In this document: positions 31,440-41,241 of the stretch, in pieces | Numbering within the stretch: position 1 is the stretch's first letter | Layout of the letters: each line of letters starts with the position of its first letter | DNA from: Diabrotica undecimpunctata | Taxonomy: Eukaryota; Arthropoda; Insecta; Coleoptera; Chrysomelidae | Assembly: GCF_040954645.1 (NCBI RefSeq) | Contig: NC_092806.1 | Location: 145,852,429 to 145,916,428 of the forward strand | Direction: 5' to 3' | DNA length: 64,000 nucleotides | Made by a program: the position numbers and the translations under genes | Notes under the pieces: model-generated | What the model was told of the DNA's origin: nothing | What the model saw: the letters and a program-made list of their open reading frames with translations, nothing else | The model's database searches: none

Positions 31440-31735
31440 TTGTTTCATTTTTAAACACACGTTTTCCTATGAGATGGATAGGTAGCCTAGGAATAATAGA
31501 GTGGCCCCAATATCTCCAAATCTTAAACCACTTGATTTTTCTATGATATTATTTAAAATCAAAAGTTTACTTTGATCGACCACAAAATTTACAAGATTTG
31601 AAAAATAAAATTAGATTAGAAATTTGTAACATAACCCCAGATATGATCCACAATGTTTAAGAAGATTCTCGTCGTCTAGTTGGTTTAATTACTGCCAAGA
31701 CGCAGGAGGGTGGCAATTTTAACATTTAATTGAAG
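31440..31735 (+). pseudogene. Tc/mariner-like transposase C-terminal fragment
   Basis: Plus strand: RWIGSLGIIEWPQYLQIL, LKSKVYFDRPQNLQDLKNKI, EICNITPDMIHNV and RRLVGLITAKTQEGGNF. The pattern (WPPRSPDLTP..FFLWGYLKxxVY..RP.NL.DLK..I in intact relatives) marks the C-terminal catalytic part of an IS630/mariner-related DDE transposase; the SPDL part is already eroded to YLQIL. Two stops interrupt. No terminal repeats were located. Confidence 0.65.
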
Positions 31736-32200
31736 CTAAAACCAATTTTTATTTGTCAAATGAACATTTTTTTGTTACCAGACCAGTCAATCGTGAAAGA
31801 TATTCGACTCGATGATTTTTTGATGGAATGAAATAAAATAATTTTTTCCTGAAACCCATACAAAATCCTATACAGAAAAGAAAAATATCTACATTGCTGA
31901 ATAGAGTATTAAAAACCCTTTTAAACGCTGTATCAGACGTTACCTCTTTCTATTTAAAATTTTTTTCAGGGGTAACTACTACCCCTAGTGAGTTTAAGAT
32001 ACTGTACCGTTTTTAAATAAAACGAGCGGTTTTTAATTTATATAAATATATTTATTTATAAGTTTACAGCACGAAAATATCTTATCAACTCCCCTTAGCT
32101 AATATCGGAGCTAATTATATATAAAATGTACTAGAATATTCTGGAGTAGTCCACAATTAATTCGTTTGTTTGACGGGTCAATCTCTCTCGCGCTCGATAT
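31736..32200. other. Spacer
   Basis: No gene recognised. It probably contains the downstream end of the mariner-like relic. Confidence 0.35.
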
Positions 32201-32204
32201 ATGT

Positions 32205-32500
32205 CTGGAAGCTTCTCGTCGTCTCTCGAAATGCAACCGTTATATGGGCTACGTCGGATGCATGTTCGTAACATTGCTCCCTTCTTATCCATGGGTATTC
32301 GTATCCATGGTAACCAGGATATATTTATTTCCATTATTCGTCTCTGGAAGTGGACCTGCAATGTCGATTGCTACTCTTTCCATAAGACTACCAACATTGT
32401 ACTGTTTCATAGGTTCCCCTTTTTTTTACCAACTGGACCATTACTGGTTGCACACAGTTCACATTTTCGGTTCGGCACCATCTTCATTTCGGTAATACAT
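32205..32500 (-). pseudogene. Ty3/gypsy integrase fragment
   Basis: Minus strand reads GEPMKQYNVGSLMERVAIDI then AGPLPETNNGNKYILVTMD (32420-32310). This is the zinc-domain to catalytic-core junction of a gypsy-type integrase, and the Asp in AIDIAGP is the first catalytic Asp. Upstream codons (VCNQ, WSSWxKK) fit a decayed HHCC region; a stop and frame change follow TNTHG. No LTR was seen beside it. Confidence 0.78.
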
Positions 32501-34105
32501 TTGAATGTCATTAGGAACGTGTATTGTCATTTATAAAAATTGACCTGTTTCAGTATTTTCCATTTGTTTTATAACATTGTATAAAATAAATTTATCCGTT
32601 ACTTTAGGACCTCACTGTATATTTGTTAAAGAAATTTTTCTGCGAAAGTTAACCTTTAAATTTGAGTTAGTATTAAAATTTCCTTATTTTACAGTTTTAC
32701 CTAAATTGTTTTTACCTTCTAACTCTGATCTTGCCCACTTAGTTTGTCTAAATATAAGGTTTTAATGGATCCCTAGACAAGAAGTGAGTGACCACGTTTG
32801 TATGCTACCTAAGTATTATGTTATATTTAATTTTTAATTTTTGTTGCAGTAATTTTTCTGTTTCTTTTAATATTTATAAAGTTGTTGGGACTGGTTAAGT
32901 AGCTAATTTGCATGCCAAAAAAAAAAGAAAAAGAAAACAAACACGCAGGGTAGATTTATTATTAAAAAAGCTCTTGTAAGTTTTTACAGATTATTACACA
33001 TATTATTTTAAAATTAATTTGAATTCTCAACACTGAACAACTACACGAAACTGGAGTTCCGATTTTAAAGCTCGGCTACCGCTATTTTCTATATTTGTTC
33101 AATCGAATAGTAAATTGCACTTGAATTTAAACGAGATATATGTAAATATATGGCTCCACCATTAATATACGATCGTTTAATTTGCGACATACTCGTTTCG
33201 CTATAAAATTAATTAATGGATGCATTAAATGTGCTCGTAGCATTTGTGTATTTAATCTTTTATAAAACATAGTCTATTCACAGCTGCTAATTATACCAGA
33301 TAATACTGTGTCATCCATTCTATGAAAATGAATAAACAGTTAGTTACATTCAAGATTTTTTTGTTAATAATGCTTTCCTATACAACCCATTTTCAATAGA
33401 ACAAAGAAAGTTTTTTATAATTTTAAACATCTTTTTTATTGATTTTATTCAAATTGCTGGTTTTTTTGCCAAGGGCATTAAGCACTCAAACAGCCAAATA
33501 GAAGGAGATTAGGAAATCATTATGGCTCACACGGGATACCATACGAGGACACCAATTACTCAACCAGAAGCCAAAATGAATGTTAGAGACTGTGATGCTT
33601 ATCATCGTCTAACTTACCCAATATTATTCGTAAAATTAAAATGTTATTCATTTGCTTACCATATTTCCTCTTATAATTGTACAAAATATAATGAATATGA
33701 CATAATATATTCGGTGTTCGGAATTCTGTATTACTTAATATCTTTAGTTAATCATTTATTCAAAAGCAAGCTACTGTAGCTCGAATATACGGATCAATAA
33801 GCAGCGAATATTCTTGTCAAATTGCTACAAGCGTGACCATCCTGACGTGAACTTCGAAGCCTATTTAAACCGACTACGTTTTCAAGACGAGTAATTTTCC
33901 ACTGAAGAACTCATTTAAGTTGTGAAATTATAATATTCTCCCAGATAAGGCTTATGACATCATTCTTTTTGTAATTACAGAGTTAAGTGCTAAAGCAGAG
34001 GCGTGCAGGTGAGATTTGCGTTTATAAATTTCTGTTATTTCTACATTCATCATCAGGACCTATTTCTACAAGCAGTTGTAGAGCGAAAAAATTAATCACA
34101 CTATA
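32501..34105. other. AT-rich stretch without a recognised gene
   Basis: Short frames (32577-32765, 33522-33779) have no known motif and AT-driven composition. 33800-34010 is less AT-rich and could be unique host DNA. Nothing else seen. Confidence 0.4.
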
Positions 34106-34109
34106 GATG

Positions 34110-34275
34110 TAACTAAATTATTAATAAAAAATACTACAGAATCCAGTATAGTACAACAAAAATATGGTTTTCGAAAAGGCAGATCTACTAATGATCAATC
34201 AGGGCAATCAAAAGTGTGTATAGAAATATAACCCCACTATAAATCTTAGTATCTATTCATTGATTTAATCTTTAG
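34110..34275 (+). pseudogene. Short LINE RT relic
   Basis: Plus strand: ESSIVQQKYGFRKGRSTNDQ, then after a frame change a CIEI..LFIDLI-like stretch. This equals the GFRxGRSTxDQ to FIDF interval of LINE RTs. Only about 55 codons remain. Confidence 0.55.
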
Positions 34276-34599
34276 TTCCAAATATATATTGGGTTACAAA
34301 CTATTAGTGCCTCGAATGTATATAACAATATTAATCACAATGAAGTTTGGACATGCCTGTTTCCCTTAGCATTTAGCAACCATTATAGTGTTTGATTCAA
34401 AGATTCTTTGAGTGCTTAAAATACATTCAACTTGTAGTAATCTACAAGAATTACTCGACTCGTTTAACATACGCAAGGAGACTAGATAAATCACCGCAGA
34501 CACTGAAATAAACTAATTGAAGTCAGTAGGCAGATAGCAGCAGACAACAAAATAAAATTAGAAACATGGTAAGAAAATGTAGAAGACATAAGGTATGTG

Positions 34600-37366
34600 C
34601 AGGTAATATGGCCACCTTAAGAACTTTTGTCCGTATTTGTGGCCAAATATAATTTTTTTTAAAAGTAACTGTTATTACATTTACATGGGTTATCTAAATA
34701 TATATTTATTGTATAATTTTTCAAAAATTGATAAAAATATGATATTTATGACTTAATTAAAAAAATACTGCTATTGGCCATATTACCAACATGGTGTCGC
34801 TAATATGGCCACTCTACAGAAAGTAAATTTTTATATCTAATTATGAAGCTTAACACAAAATAGAATAAAATATTTTCAGATTTTTTAACAGTTTTATTAC
34901 ATGTTAAGCAAATACAGTAGAGAAACTTAATATTGTCTTATTTTTCACAATCAGGGCATAAGAACGTATCAATTTTGTCTTTAGCTGTGAGACCCATGCA
35001 CTCTTCGTGGATATAAGTACTACATACGCTACACAGTCTCATATCTACCATCCTGTCTTCCTTGCATAATTTGCAGAACCAAGATTCTTGTTTTTTTGTT
35101 CCCTTTTTCTTAGCAGGCAAGGTCTTAAATTTGTTTTTTGGATTGGATAATTTTCGTAGCATTGACGAGACTCTTTTACCATCTGTAGTATGCGTATTGG
35201 CTTCAATATTTTCTGAATCACTTTTTCCAATACATCTACCGAATAAATCTTTAGTAACAACTTGGGCTCGACTGTTGATAGCTGGTTTTCTAGGGTTTTT
35301 GTCATCGTTCTTTATTGCTGCATTTTCAGGTGTTTCGAGCATAATAGTGAATGAAGTATTTTGGATGTTTGAGAAATCACTGTGATCGTCTTCTGAATCA
35401 ATAACTTCATCACTGCTAGAATCATGCAAACTAAAGGATAAGTCAGAGTTGCTACTATCAGTGTCTAGAAATGGTTTTTCCGGGCGATTCTTCGGTTGAA
35501 AATCCGAAGTAGAGGGACGACAAGAGTTACTACTATCAGTGACCAGACATACTTCTTTTGAGTTATTTTTCGGTTGTAATCCCAAAGTAGAATGACAACG
35601 GTAATATTTTTGTTGAATGCCTGAAGTTGATGGCATGGATAAATCATCTGCTTTATTACAAGCGTTAGTTTCTGATAATGTGACATTCTCTTTATCTTCC
35701 TGATGTTGGTATTACTAGGTGTTGATGGTGTACTAGTGTAGGATGGTGTTGATAGTACTAGGGGCAAACGCTATCTCTGGGATAGCTTCTGGGTTGAATG
35801 GATAAATTCCCGTTGAAGAAAACCCCGATTTTATATTAGATGGTGTCATTGTTTTGTCCCAAACTGTAGAAAAAATTGCCCCAAATCTCTGTTTGGTAAT
35901 AACACGATCGCTATGAATAGAATAATATTTCATAACTTCATCATCCCAGTAATATTCAAAGGCTCTAAATACAGCTTTGTCCATTGGTTGGAGCTCGTGA
36001 GTAGTATTATTAGGTAAACAGTATAGAGTAATTTCGTATCTTTCGGCAGTTTCTACAATAGTGTGATCCAAATGGCATCTTGCACCATCAGATATGATAA
36101 TACATGGACCAGCAACCTTAAATTTTGAAAAGTGTTGAAGCCAAACTGAAAACGTTTCAATATTCATGCTACCTTTTGCAGTCATTTGAACAACAGCACC
36201 TGGAGGTAGTGAGTCAACCCATTCTGGCTTACTACGTTTACCCTTAAAAAGTACCATTGGAGGGATTGCTGTACCGAGAGCATTACCACAAGAAACGATG
36301 GTAACACTTTCTCCATGTTCGTTTGCAACAACATGTACTCTTCTAGCCCCTTTTTGCGATAAAACTTTCTGCTGGTGGTGAAGTGTTAACCTGCAACCTT
36401 TCTCGTCTACATTATATATCCGTTCGGGCTTATCAAGTATGTCCATTTCTCTTAAAATACCTTCCAGCTTAGTAAAATGATCTTTTACAATAAATTTATT
36501 AAGCTTTTGTGCCCTAGCCGGATTTAAGTTTTGTGCTTTCCTAGGTCTAATTTGAGGATTGCGCTTCATAAAACCACGTAGCCAATAACGACCAGCTATT
36601 CCTTTGCTTTCTTAAAAAGGATTTGGGATATTATTGAGTTCTGTAAACCGATATACACACTTACAAAGTACCCTTGCAGTAAGTGGATATCCAATTTGCG
36701 AAAGACGGATAATACGTTGAACTAATTCTGCTTCTTGGGCATTTGTAAGTAGTCTTTCGCCCTAGACAAGACTCTACTTGTTTTTCCTCTTCTAAATATC
36801 GTTGAAGTGTCCACCTTGGGATGTGATATGTACGACTAGCTGTGTTAACTGCGGTCCCATTTTCCACCGCTCTTAAAGCTGCTGACAAATTTTCTTCCGT
36901 CCAGTTGCCTCGTAGGCCCCTGCGCTGATACTGGGGCATTTTTTATTTCTGTAATAAAAGAAATATTATCAATACAGCAAACAAAATATGCATTGTAGAG
37001 TAATATGGCCACGTAAGATAAATATGGCCATGGCCATATAACCCTACTTTTCACCTGGCCATATTACTCAACACTGTATTTTGATATTTTGTCTAAGAAA
37101 AAATGTATTAAATCAAAATTTATACAATAAAATAAGAACATGTACATGATTTTGAAGGTATACGAAACATGTAAGTACAATTAATATATTAAAAACTTAC
37201 CTATTAGATTCAGTTAAGATTTTTTTTAAAATTACGAAATTAATAACCAGCTTCTGCAATGACGAGTTTTCACAACAATGGTGTATGGTTCTGACGTATA
37301 GAGAATGTGGCAACATCTGTTTAAACATAAAAATAGTAAGAAATTTGTTGGATGGCCATATTACTG
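34600..37366 (-). mobile_element. pogo-type transposon encoding HTH, DDE and PHD domains
   Basis: Left end CAGGTAATATGGCCA (34600) and right end, inverted, CAGTAATATGGCCA (ending 37366), the CAG start being usual for pogo. Right flank TA (37367-37368); left flank TG, presumably a mutated TA. TGGCCATATTA-type words recur several times inside both subterminal regions (34765, 34800, 37000-37065). A nearly complete transposase lies on the minus strand. At 2767 bp the element is probably full length. Confidence 0.88.
34938..36939 (-). pseudogene. pogo transposase with pipsqueak-type HTH, DDE core and C-terminal PHD finger
   Basis: About 660 codons. N-terminus MPQYQRRGLRGNWTEENL then ALRAVENGTAVNTASRTYHI and WTLQRYL is a pipsqueak-like helix-turn-helix. 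After a frameshift near 36770 come LTARVLCKC, a stop in NPFxESKG, then an open DDE domain: IYNVDEKGCRLTLH (first Asp), IIISDGARCHLDH (second Asp) and ELQPMDKAVFRAFEYY (third Asp), so all three are kept. A Ser/Asp-rich linker (LSFSLHDSSSDEVIDSEDD) follows, then a PHD-like finger: WFCKLCKEDRMVDMRLCSVC, YIHEECMGL, FLCPDC. A small frame disturbance at 35690-35740 joins DDE and linker. Only three to four lesions: fairly young. Confidence 0.87.
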
Positions 37367-37397
37367 TACATGCCAAATTAACTACACCTACCTTATT

Positions 37398-37598
37398 TCA
37401 AGATTTGAAAAACTGAGAAAGACAATATCAGAAGAACCAGAGAGCAGACCAATGACAATAAATGAAGAGGTACTATATGTGCTAAAGAATATGATAAACG
37501 GAAAGGCACAGGGTTTGGACAAGATGTCTGTTGAACTATTAAAGTTTTTAAACAAAGACAATATATATGTGGTGACTAAACTTTTTAATATGGTCTAA
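37398..37598 (+). pseudogene. LINE RT N-terminal fragment
   Basis: Plus strand RFEKLRKTISEEPESRPMTI, then VLYVLKNMINGKAQGLDKMS and VELLKFLNKDNIYVVTKLFN: the NGKAxGPDxIPVELLK block before RT. The pogo element sits just upstream, and the same LINE could continue on its other side (KIKLETW before 34597), but that link is weak. Confidence 0.7.
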
Positions 37599-37616
37599 TA
37601 ATTGGCTGACTTCGAC

Positions 37617-38330
37617 TTACTTATCCTCGCTCACTTTTTTCTTGATTTCCTGACAGTGACCTCGGTAAGACAGAGTTCTATCTAGACGTATGCTAGAGGC
37701 ATTTTGACTCGTTGTGTTCCAGTAGTGCTTTTTTAGTTTCAGTAAGTCTTTTAGAACATGTCTCAGTTTTTCTTTGACTTCATTGAAGGTTCTGCCCTGA
37801 GCTGCCAAAGCTGTATCATCAGCGTAAATAAATTCTCTTCTCTGTTGGTTTATGGGTTGGTCGTTGGTGTATATGTTATATACAATCGGCACTTGGACAC
37901 TTTTCTGTGGTAAATCATTTTTGTGTCTCTCCATCGACTGTTCTTGGACTGGATTTTACGTAGAACCATCTATTCTGAAGAAGGAATTTCACCAACCTGG
38001 TGAGTCAGAAATCCATTATACTTTCATATAGTTTGGCCAGCAGGCGTTGAAAATTAACTGCGTTATGTAGCAGCTAGATCTATGATGCCTTTTATTTCTT
38101 TCCGTTCAGAACCATCTTCAATGTGTTAAGTGAGGTTAAGGGTTTGGCTGCAGCAGAATCCTGCTTGTTCTGGAATAATTTTAGTCCCCACAAATTCAGC
38201 GACTCGGTTTAGTATCATTCTTTTGATTGTCTTGAAGAGGTGTCATAAAAGAGAGGTAGGTCTAAAACTCCTTGTATTTGCCGAAAATTTGCCTGCTTTG
38301 AAAAGAAGCAGAGGGTTGTTAATTTCCTTG
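37617..38330 (-). pseudogene. Jockey-like RT fragment
   Basis: Minus strand 5' to 3': SFRPTSLL, MILNRVAEFVGTKIIPEQAG (38215-38155), LTxHIEDGSERKEIKGIIDL (38120-38065), then after a gap WRDTKMIYHRKVSKCR, or in the next frame LPQKSVQVPIVYNIYTND, catalytic FIYADDTALAAQG (37840), LRHVLKDLLKLKKHYW, and LDRTLSYRGHC (37690). YADD is intact; the stretch between the thumb motifs is shortened. Orientation is opposite to the family C LINE that starts 60 bp to the right. Confidence 0.8.
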
Positions 38331-38389
38331 TAATAAAAATTTATTTTCCGAATATTATTTGATTAATTTTTCACTGCATACAAGATAAA

Positions 38390-40804
38390 AGAAACCAAAA
38401 AGAATGAAATAACACTTATAATGGGAGATTTCAACGCGAAAGTAGGACGAGGCAAAACAGGAAAGGTTGTGGGAAATTTCGGACTTGGTGAAAGAAACGA
38501 AAGAGGAGATCGTCTAGTTCAATTTTGCCAAGAACACAACCTAGTACTTACTAACACTCTCTTTAAGCTCCCGCACCGTAGACTCTATACCTGGAAATCA
38601 CCGGCAGACTCACCTGGTAAAATAATCAGAAATCAAATAGATTATATCGCTGCACCAATCAGGTTTAGAAACTCCATCAAAGCCGTAAAAACTTACCCGG
38701 GTGCGGACGTAGCATCAGACCACAATCCGGTGGTATGTAAGTTTGAAGCAAAGTTAAAAAAGCCAAATGTAAAGAATAGGCCCGAAACGCTAGATATTAG
38801 GAAGCTTTCCAACAATAATATTAAACAACAGATGCAGGAGAATTTAAATACCGAAATATCAAAAATCCTTAAAAATAACAATGAACCGCTGGAAAAGTGG
38901 AGTGAAATTAAAGAAGAGATTAGGACTTCAAGCACTAAGTTTTTACTACCTGATAAGAGAAAAAAGAAAGACTGGATGACTGCAGAAATCCTTGACATGA
39001 TGGAAGAGAGACGGATATATAAAACTAAAGATACTGCCAAATACCGTGAAACCCATAGACGAATTAGAGCTGAGATAAGAAAAACTAAAGAGAAATGGTT
39101 CTCGGAGAGATGCGAAGAAATCGAACAGTGCGAAAAGGTATACGACTATCACAATATGCATAAGAAGATAAAGGAACTCACAACAAAGAAAAGCTACAAT
39201 ATTTTATCGAAAGGGCTATGCGATGATAATGGAAATCTACAACTAGACCCCGACAAAATAGTTAGAATCTGGGAAACTTATTTGGAACAACTGTTTAATG
39301 ATGACCGTCCTAGTGGGTATACACTGAGCAATGATGATACTGGCCCTTCTATTCTAAAATCAGAAGTGGAGAATGCTATAAAGGGTCTTAAAAATAACAA
39401 AAGACCAGGCAACTATAACGTATACGGGGAAGTATTGAAAATGCTGTGCGAAACAAACAGTCAATTTCTAGACTCACTCGTCAGACTCTTTAACAATAGC
39501 GGGGAGTTTCCTGAAGACTGGCTAGAGTCAACTTTTGTTGCCATACCGAAAAAACCAAAAGCAAAGTCTTGTGATCAACATCGGATGATAAGTCTAATTA
39601 ACCACATTTCGAAGGCATACACCAAGGTTATTTACAACAGAATAAGCAAAAAATGCGAGGATAACATTGGAGATTCGCAGTTTGGGTTTCGGAATTCTCT
39701 TGGGACAAGAGAAGTACTTTTTAGTCTACAGGTACTCATCCAGCGCTGCAGAGATATGAACAAAGACGTGTACATATGCTTTATAGACTACGCAAAAGCA
39801 TTCGATAACGTAAAGCACGAAAAGATAATTGAAGTTCTCCATAAGATCGGAGTCGACTACAGAGACATTCGAACAATAGCGAGTCTCTATTGGGGCCAAA
39901 CAGCTAAAGTGAAAGTAGGATCTACATTGACCAATAAAATTGAGATCAAGAAAGGGGTACGACAGGGCTGTATCTTGTCTCCTATTCTCTTTAGTATATA
40001 CTCAGAAGAAGTATTTAAGACAGCGCTGGAGGAAAGCACAGAAGGCATAAAGATAAATGGAGAAATAATTAATAACATAAGGTATGCTGATGACACTGTG
40101 ATTCTAGCAAGTAGCATGGAGGAACTGAGTTGCCTAATGAGTAAGATACAAAAAACAAGTGCACAATACGGACTCAGACTAAATATCACAAAAACCAAAT
40201 GGATGTTAGTAAGCAAAACCCAACAACCACCACAGCAACTGATATTAGACAATGAAAGAATTGAACACGTGGATTCGTACATCTACTTGGGAACAACAGT
40301 TAACTCAAATTGGGATCAAGAGAAGGAAATACGTATAAGAGTAGAAAAGGCAAGAGCATCGTTTACTAGCATGAAGCAAATTTTCACCTCTAAAAGCCTC
40401 ACCCTACCTCTCAAAATTCGACTTCTGAAATGTTATGTATCCCCGGTTTTGTTATATGGAATGGAGGCGTGGACAATGACCGCAACATTGATGAAAAAAG
40501 TAGAGGCCTTCGAAATGTGGGCTTATCGACGTATATTACGTATATCCTGGACTGAGCACGTGACCAACGAAGAGGTACTACGCCACGTTATGAGACATAA
40601 TAAATATAGAGTACTGCAACTGATCGTTCAAGGGAAAATAGACAGCAGAAGGGGTCCAGGGAGGAGAAGACACTCGTGGCTCCAAAACTTGCGGCAATGG
40701 TTCGGATTGTCATCTGCTGAACTATTCAGATCTGCCGTAAACAAAGTCAGAATAGCCATGTTGATTGCCAATGTTCGGAACGGACAAGGCACATGAAGAA
40801 GAAG
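38390..40804 (+). mobile_element. Young family C LINE with exact 12-bp TSD
   Basis: ATACAAGATAAA at 38378-38389 and 40805-40816. The 2415-bp insert opens in frame within the endonuclease and closes ATGAAGAAGAAG. One uninterrupted reading frame fills it. The perfect TSD, open frame and short clean tail all indicate a recent insertion. It is 5'-truncated: the first part of the endonuclease and any ORF1 are absent. Confidence 0.95.
38421..40796 (+). CDS. APE endonuclease (C-terminal half) / reverse transcriptase, intact frame
   Basis: 791 codons from the first ATG; the frame stays open upstream to the TSD, so this ATG is simply the first one in a truncated gene. Residues 1-112: end of an APE-type endonuclease (MGDFNAKVG, NQIDYIAAP, DVASDHNPVVCKF, with the catalytic Asp-His pair in SDH). 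About 113-320: basic linker with a likely coiled region. About 325-630: RT, with NNKRPGNYNVYGEVLK, GDSQFGFRNSLGTREVLF, FIDYAKAFDNV, KKGVRQGCILSPILFSIY and catalytic NIRYADDTVIL. About 630-791: thumb and C-terminal region (YLGTTVNS, KCYVSPVLLYGMEAW, RRILRISWTEHVTNEEVLRH, MLIANVRNGQGT). No lesion is seen, but it cannot code for a full element. Confidence 0.92.
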   Translation: MGDFNAKVGRGKTGKVVGNFGLGERNERGDRLVQFCQEHNLVLTNTLFKLPHRRLYTWKSPADSPGKIIRNQIDYIAAPIRFRNSIKAVKTYPGADVASDHNPVVCKFEAKLKKPNVKNRPETLDIRKLSNNNIKQQMQENLNTEISKILKNNNEPLEKWSEIKEEIRTSSTKFLLPDKRKKKDWMTAEILDMMEERRIYKTKDTAKYRETHRRIRAEIRKTKEKWFSERCEEIEQCEKVYDYHNMHKKIKELTTKKSYNILSKGLCDDNGNLQLDPDKIVRIWETYLEQLFNDDRPSGYTLSNDDTGPSILKSEVENAIKGLKNNKRPGNYNVYGEVLKMLCETNSQFLDSLVRLFNNSGEFPEDWLESTFVAIPKKPKAKSCDQHRMISLINHISKAYTKVIYNRISKKCEDNIGDSQFGFRNSLGTREVLFSLQVLIQRCRDMNKDVYICFIDYAKAFDNVKHEKIIEVLHKIGVDYRDIRTIASLYWGQTAKVKVGSTLTNKIEIKKGVRQGCILSPILFSIYSEEVFKTALEESTEGIKINGEIINNIRYADDTVILASSMEELSCLMSKIQKTSAQYGLRLNITKTKWMLVSKTQQPPQQLILDNERIEHVDSYIYLGTTVNSNWDQEKEIRIRVEKARASFTSMKQIFTSKSLTLPLKIRLLKCYVSPVLLYGMEAWTMTATLMKKVEAFEMWAYRRILRISWTEHVTNEEVLRHVMRHNKYRVLQLIVQGKIDSRRGPGRRRHSWLQNLRQWFGLSSAELFRSAVNKVRIAMLIANVRNGQGT

Positions 40805-40831
40805 ATACAAGATAAATATAATATCTTGTAT

Positions 40832-40858
40832 GTATGTATATATATATATATATATATA
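40832..40858. repeat. (TA)n microsatellite, left of the fold-back
   Basis: TATATATA run of about 26 bp preceding the left arm of the fold-back repeat. Confidence 0.9.
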
Positions 40859-41130
40859 AATACGTTCAAATTATCGGGTTTAGTGGTCTATAATAAAAAT
40901 CTTTCTTTTTTCTAAATTACTCAATATTTCGCTATTTATTTAAAAGCTTCCTCAGGAGTAAACTAAAAACAATTTGAACATTACAAAAAATGGGGTACAA
41001 ATACAAATCAAATTGTTTTTAGTTTACTCCTGAGAAAGCTTTTAAATAAATAGCGAAATATTGAGTAATTTAGAAAAAAGAAAGATTTTTATTATAGACC
41101 ACTATACCCGATAATTTGAACGTATTTATA
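40855..41130. repeat. Fold-back element: two 123-bp arms, 30-bp loop
   Basis: 40855-40977 and 41008-41130 are reverse complements with about two mismatches (TTTAGTGG/TATAGTGG; CTTCCTCAG/CTTTCTCAG). Both outer ends run into (TA)n. It has no coding capacity. The near-perfect pairing suggests either a recent MITE-like insertion into TA-rich DNA or arms kept alike by hairpin-mediated correction. Confidence 0.95.
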
Positions 41131-41156
41131 AATTATTTTTTGGTCGAAATAATCAC

Positions 41157-41161
<5 letters not shown>

Positions 41162-41241
<80 letters not shown>
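41162..41241. repeat. (TA)n microsatellite, right of the fold-back
   Basis: About 80 bp of TA repeat, interrupted once by a G (TATATGTATA) near 41230. Confidence 0.95.

Noticed and set aside
33522..33779. 85-codon plus-strand frame as a host gene
   Set aside because: No known motif, AT-driven composition and no supporting context.
34938..35636. Separate PHD-finger host gene
   Set aside because: Same frame and strand as the pogo DDE domain, joined by a short damaged linker and inside the pogo terminal repeats.
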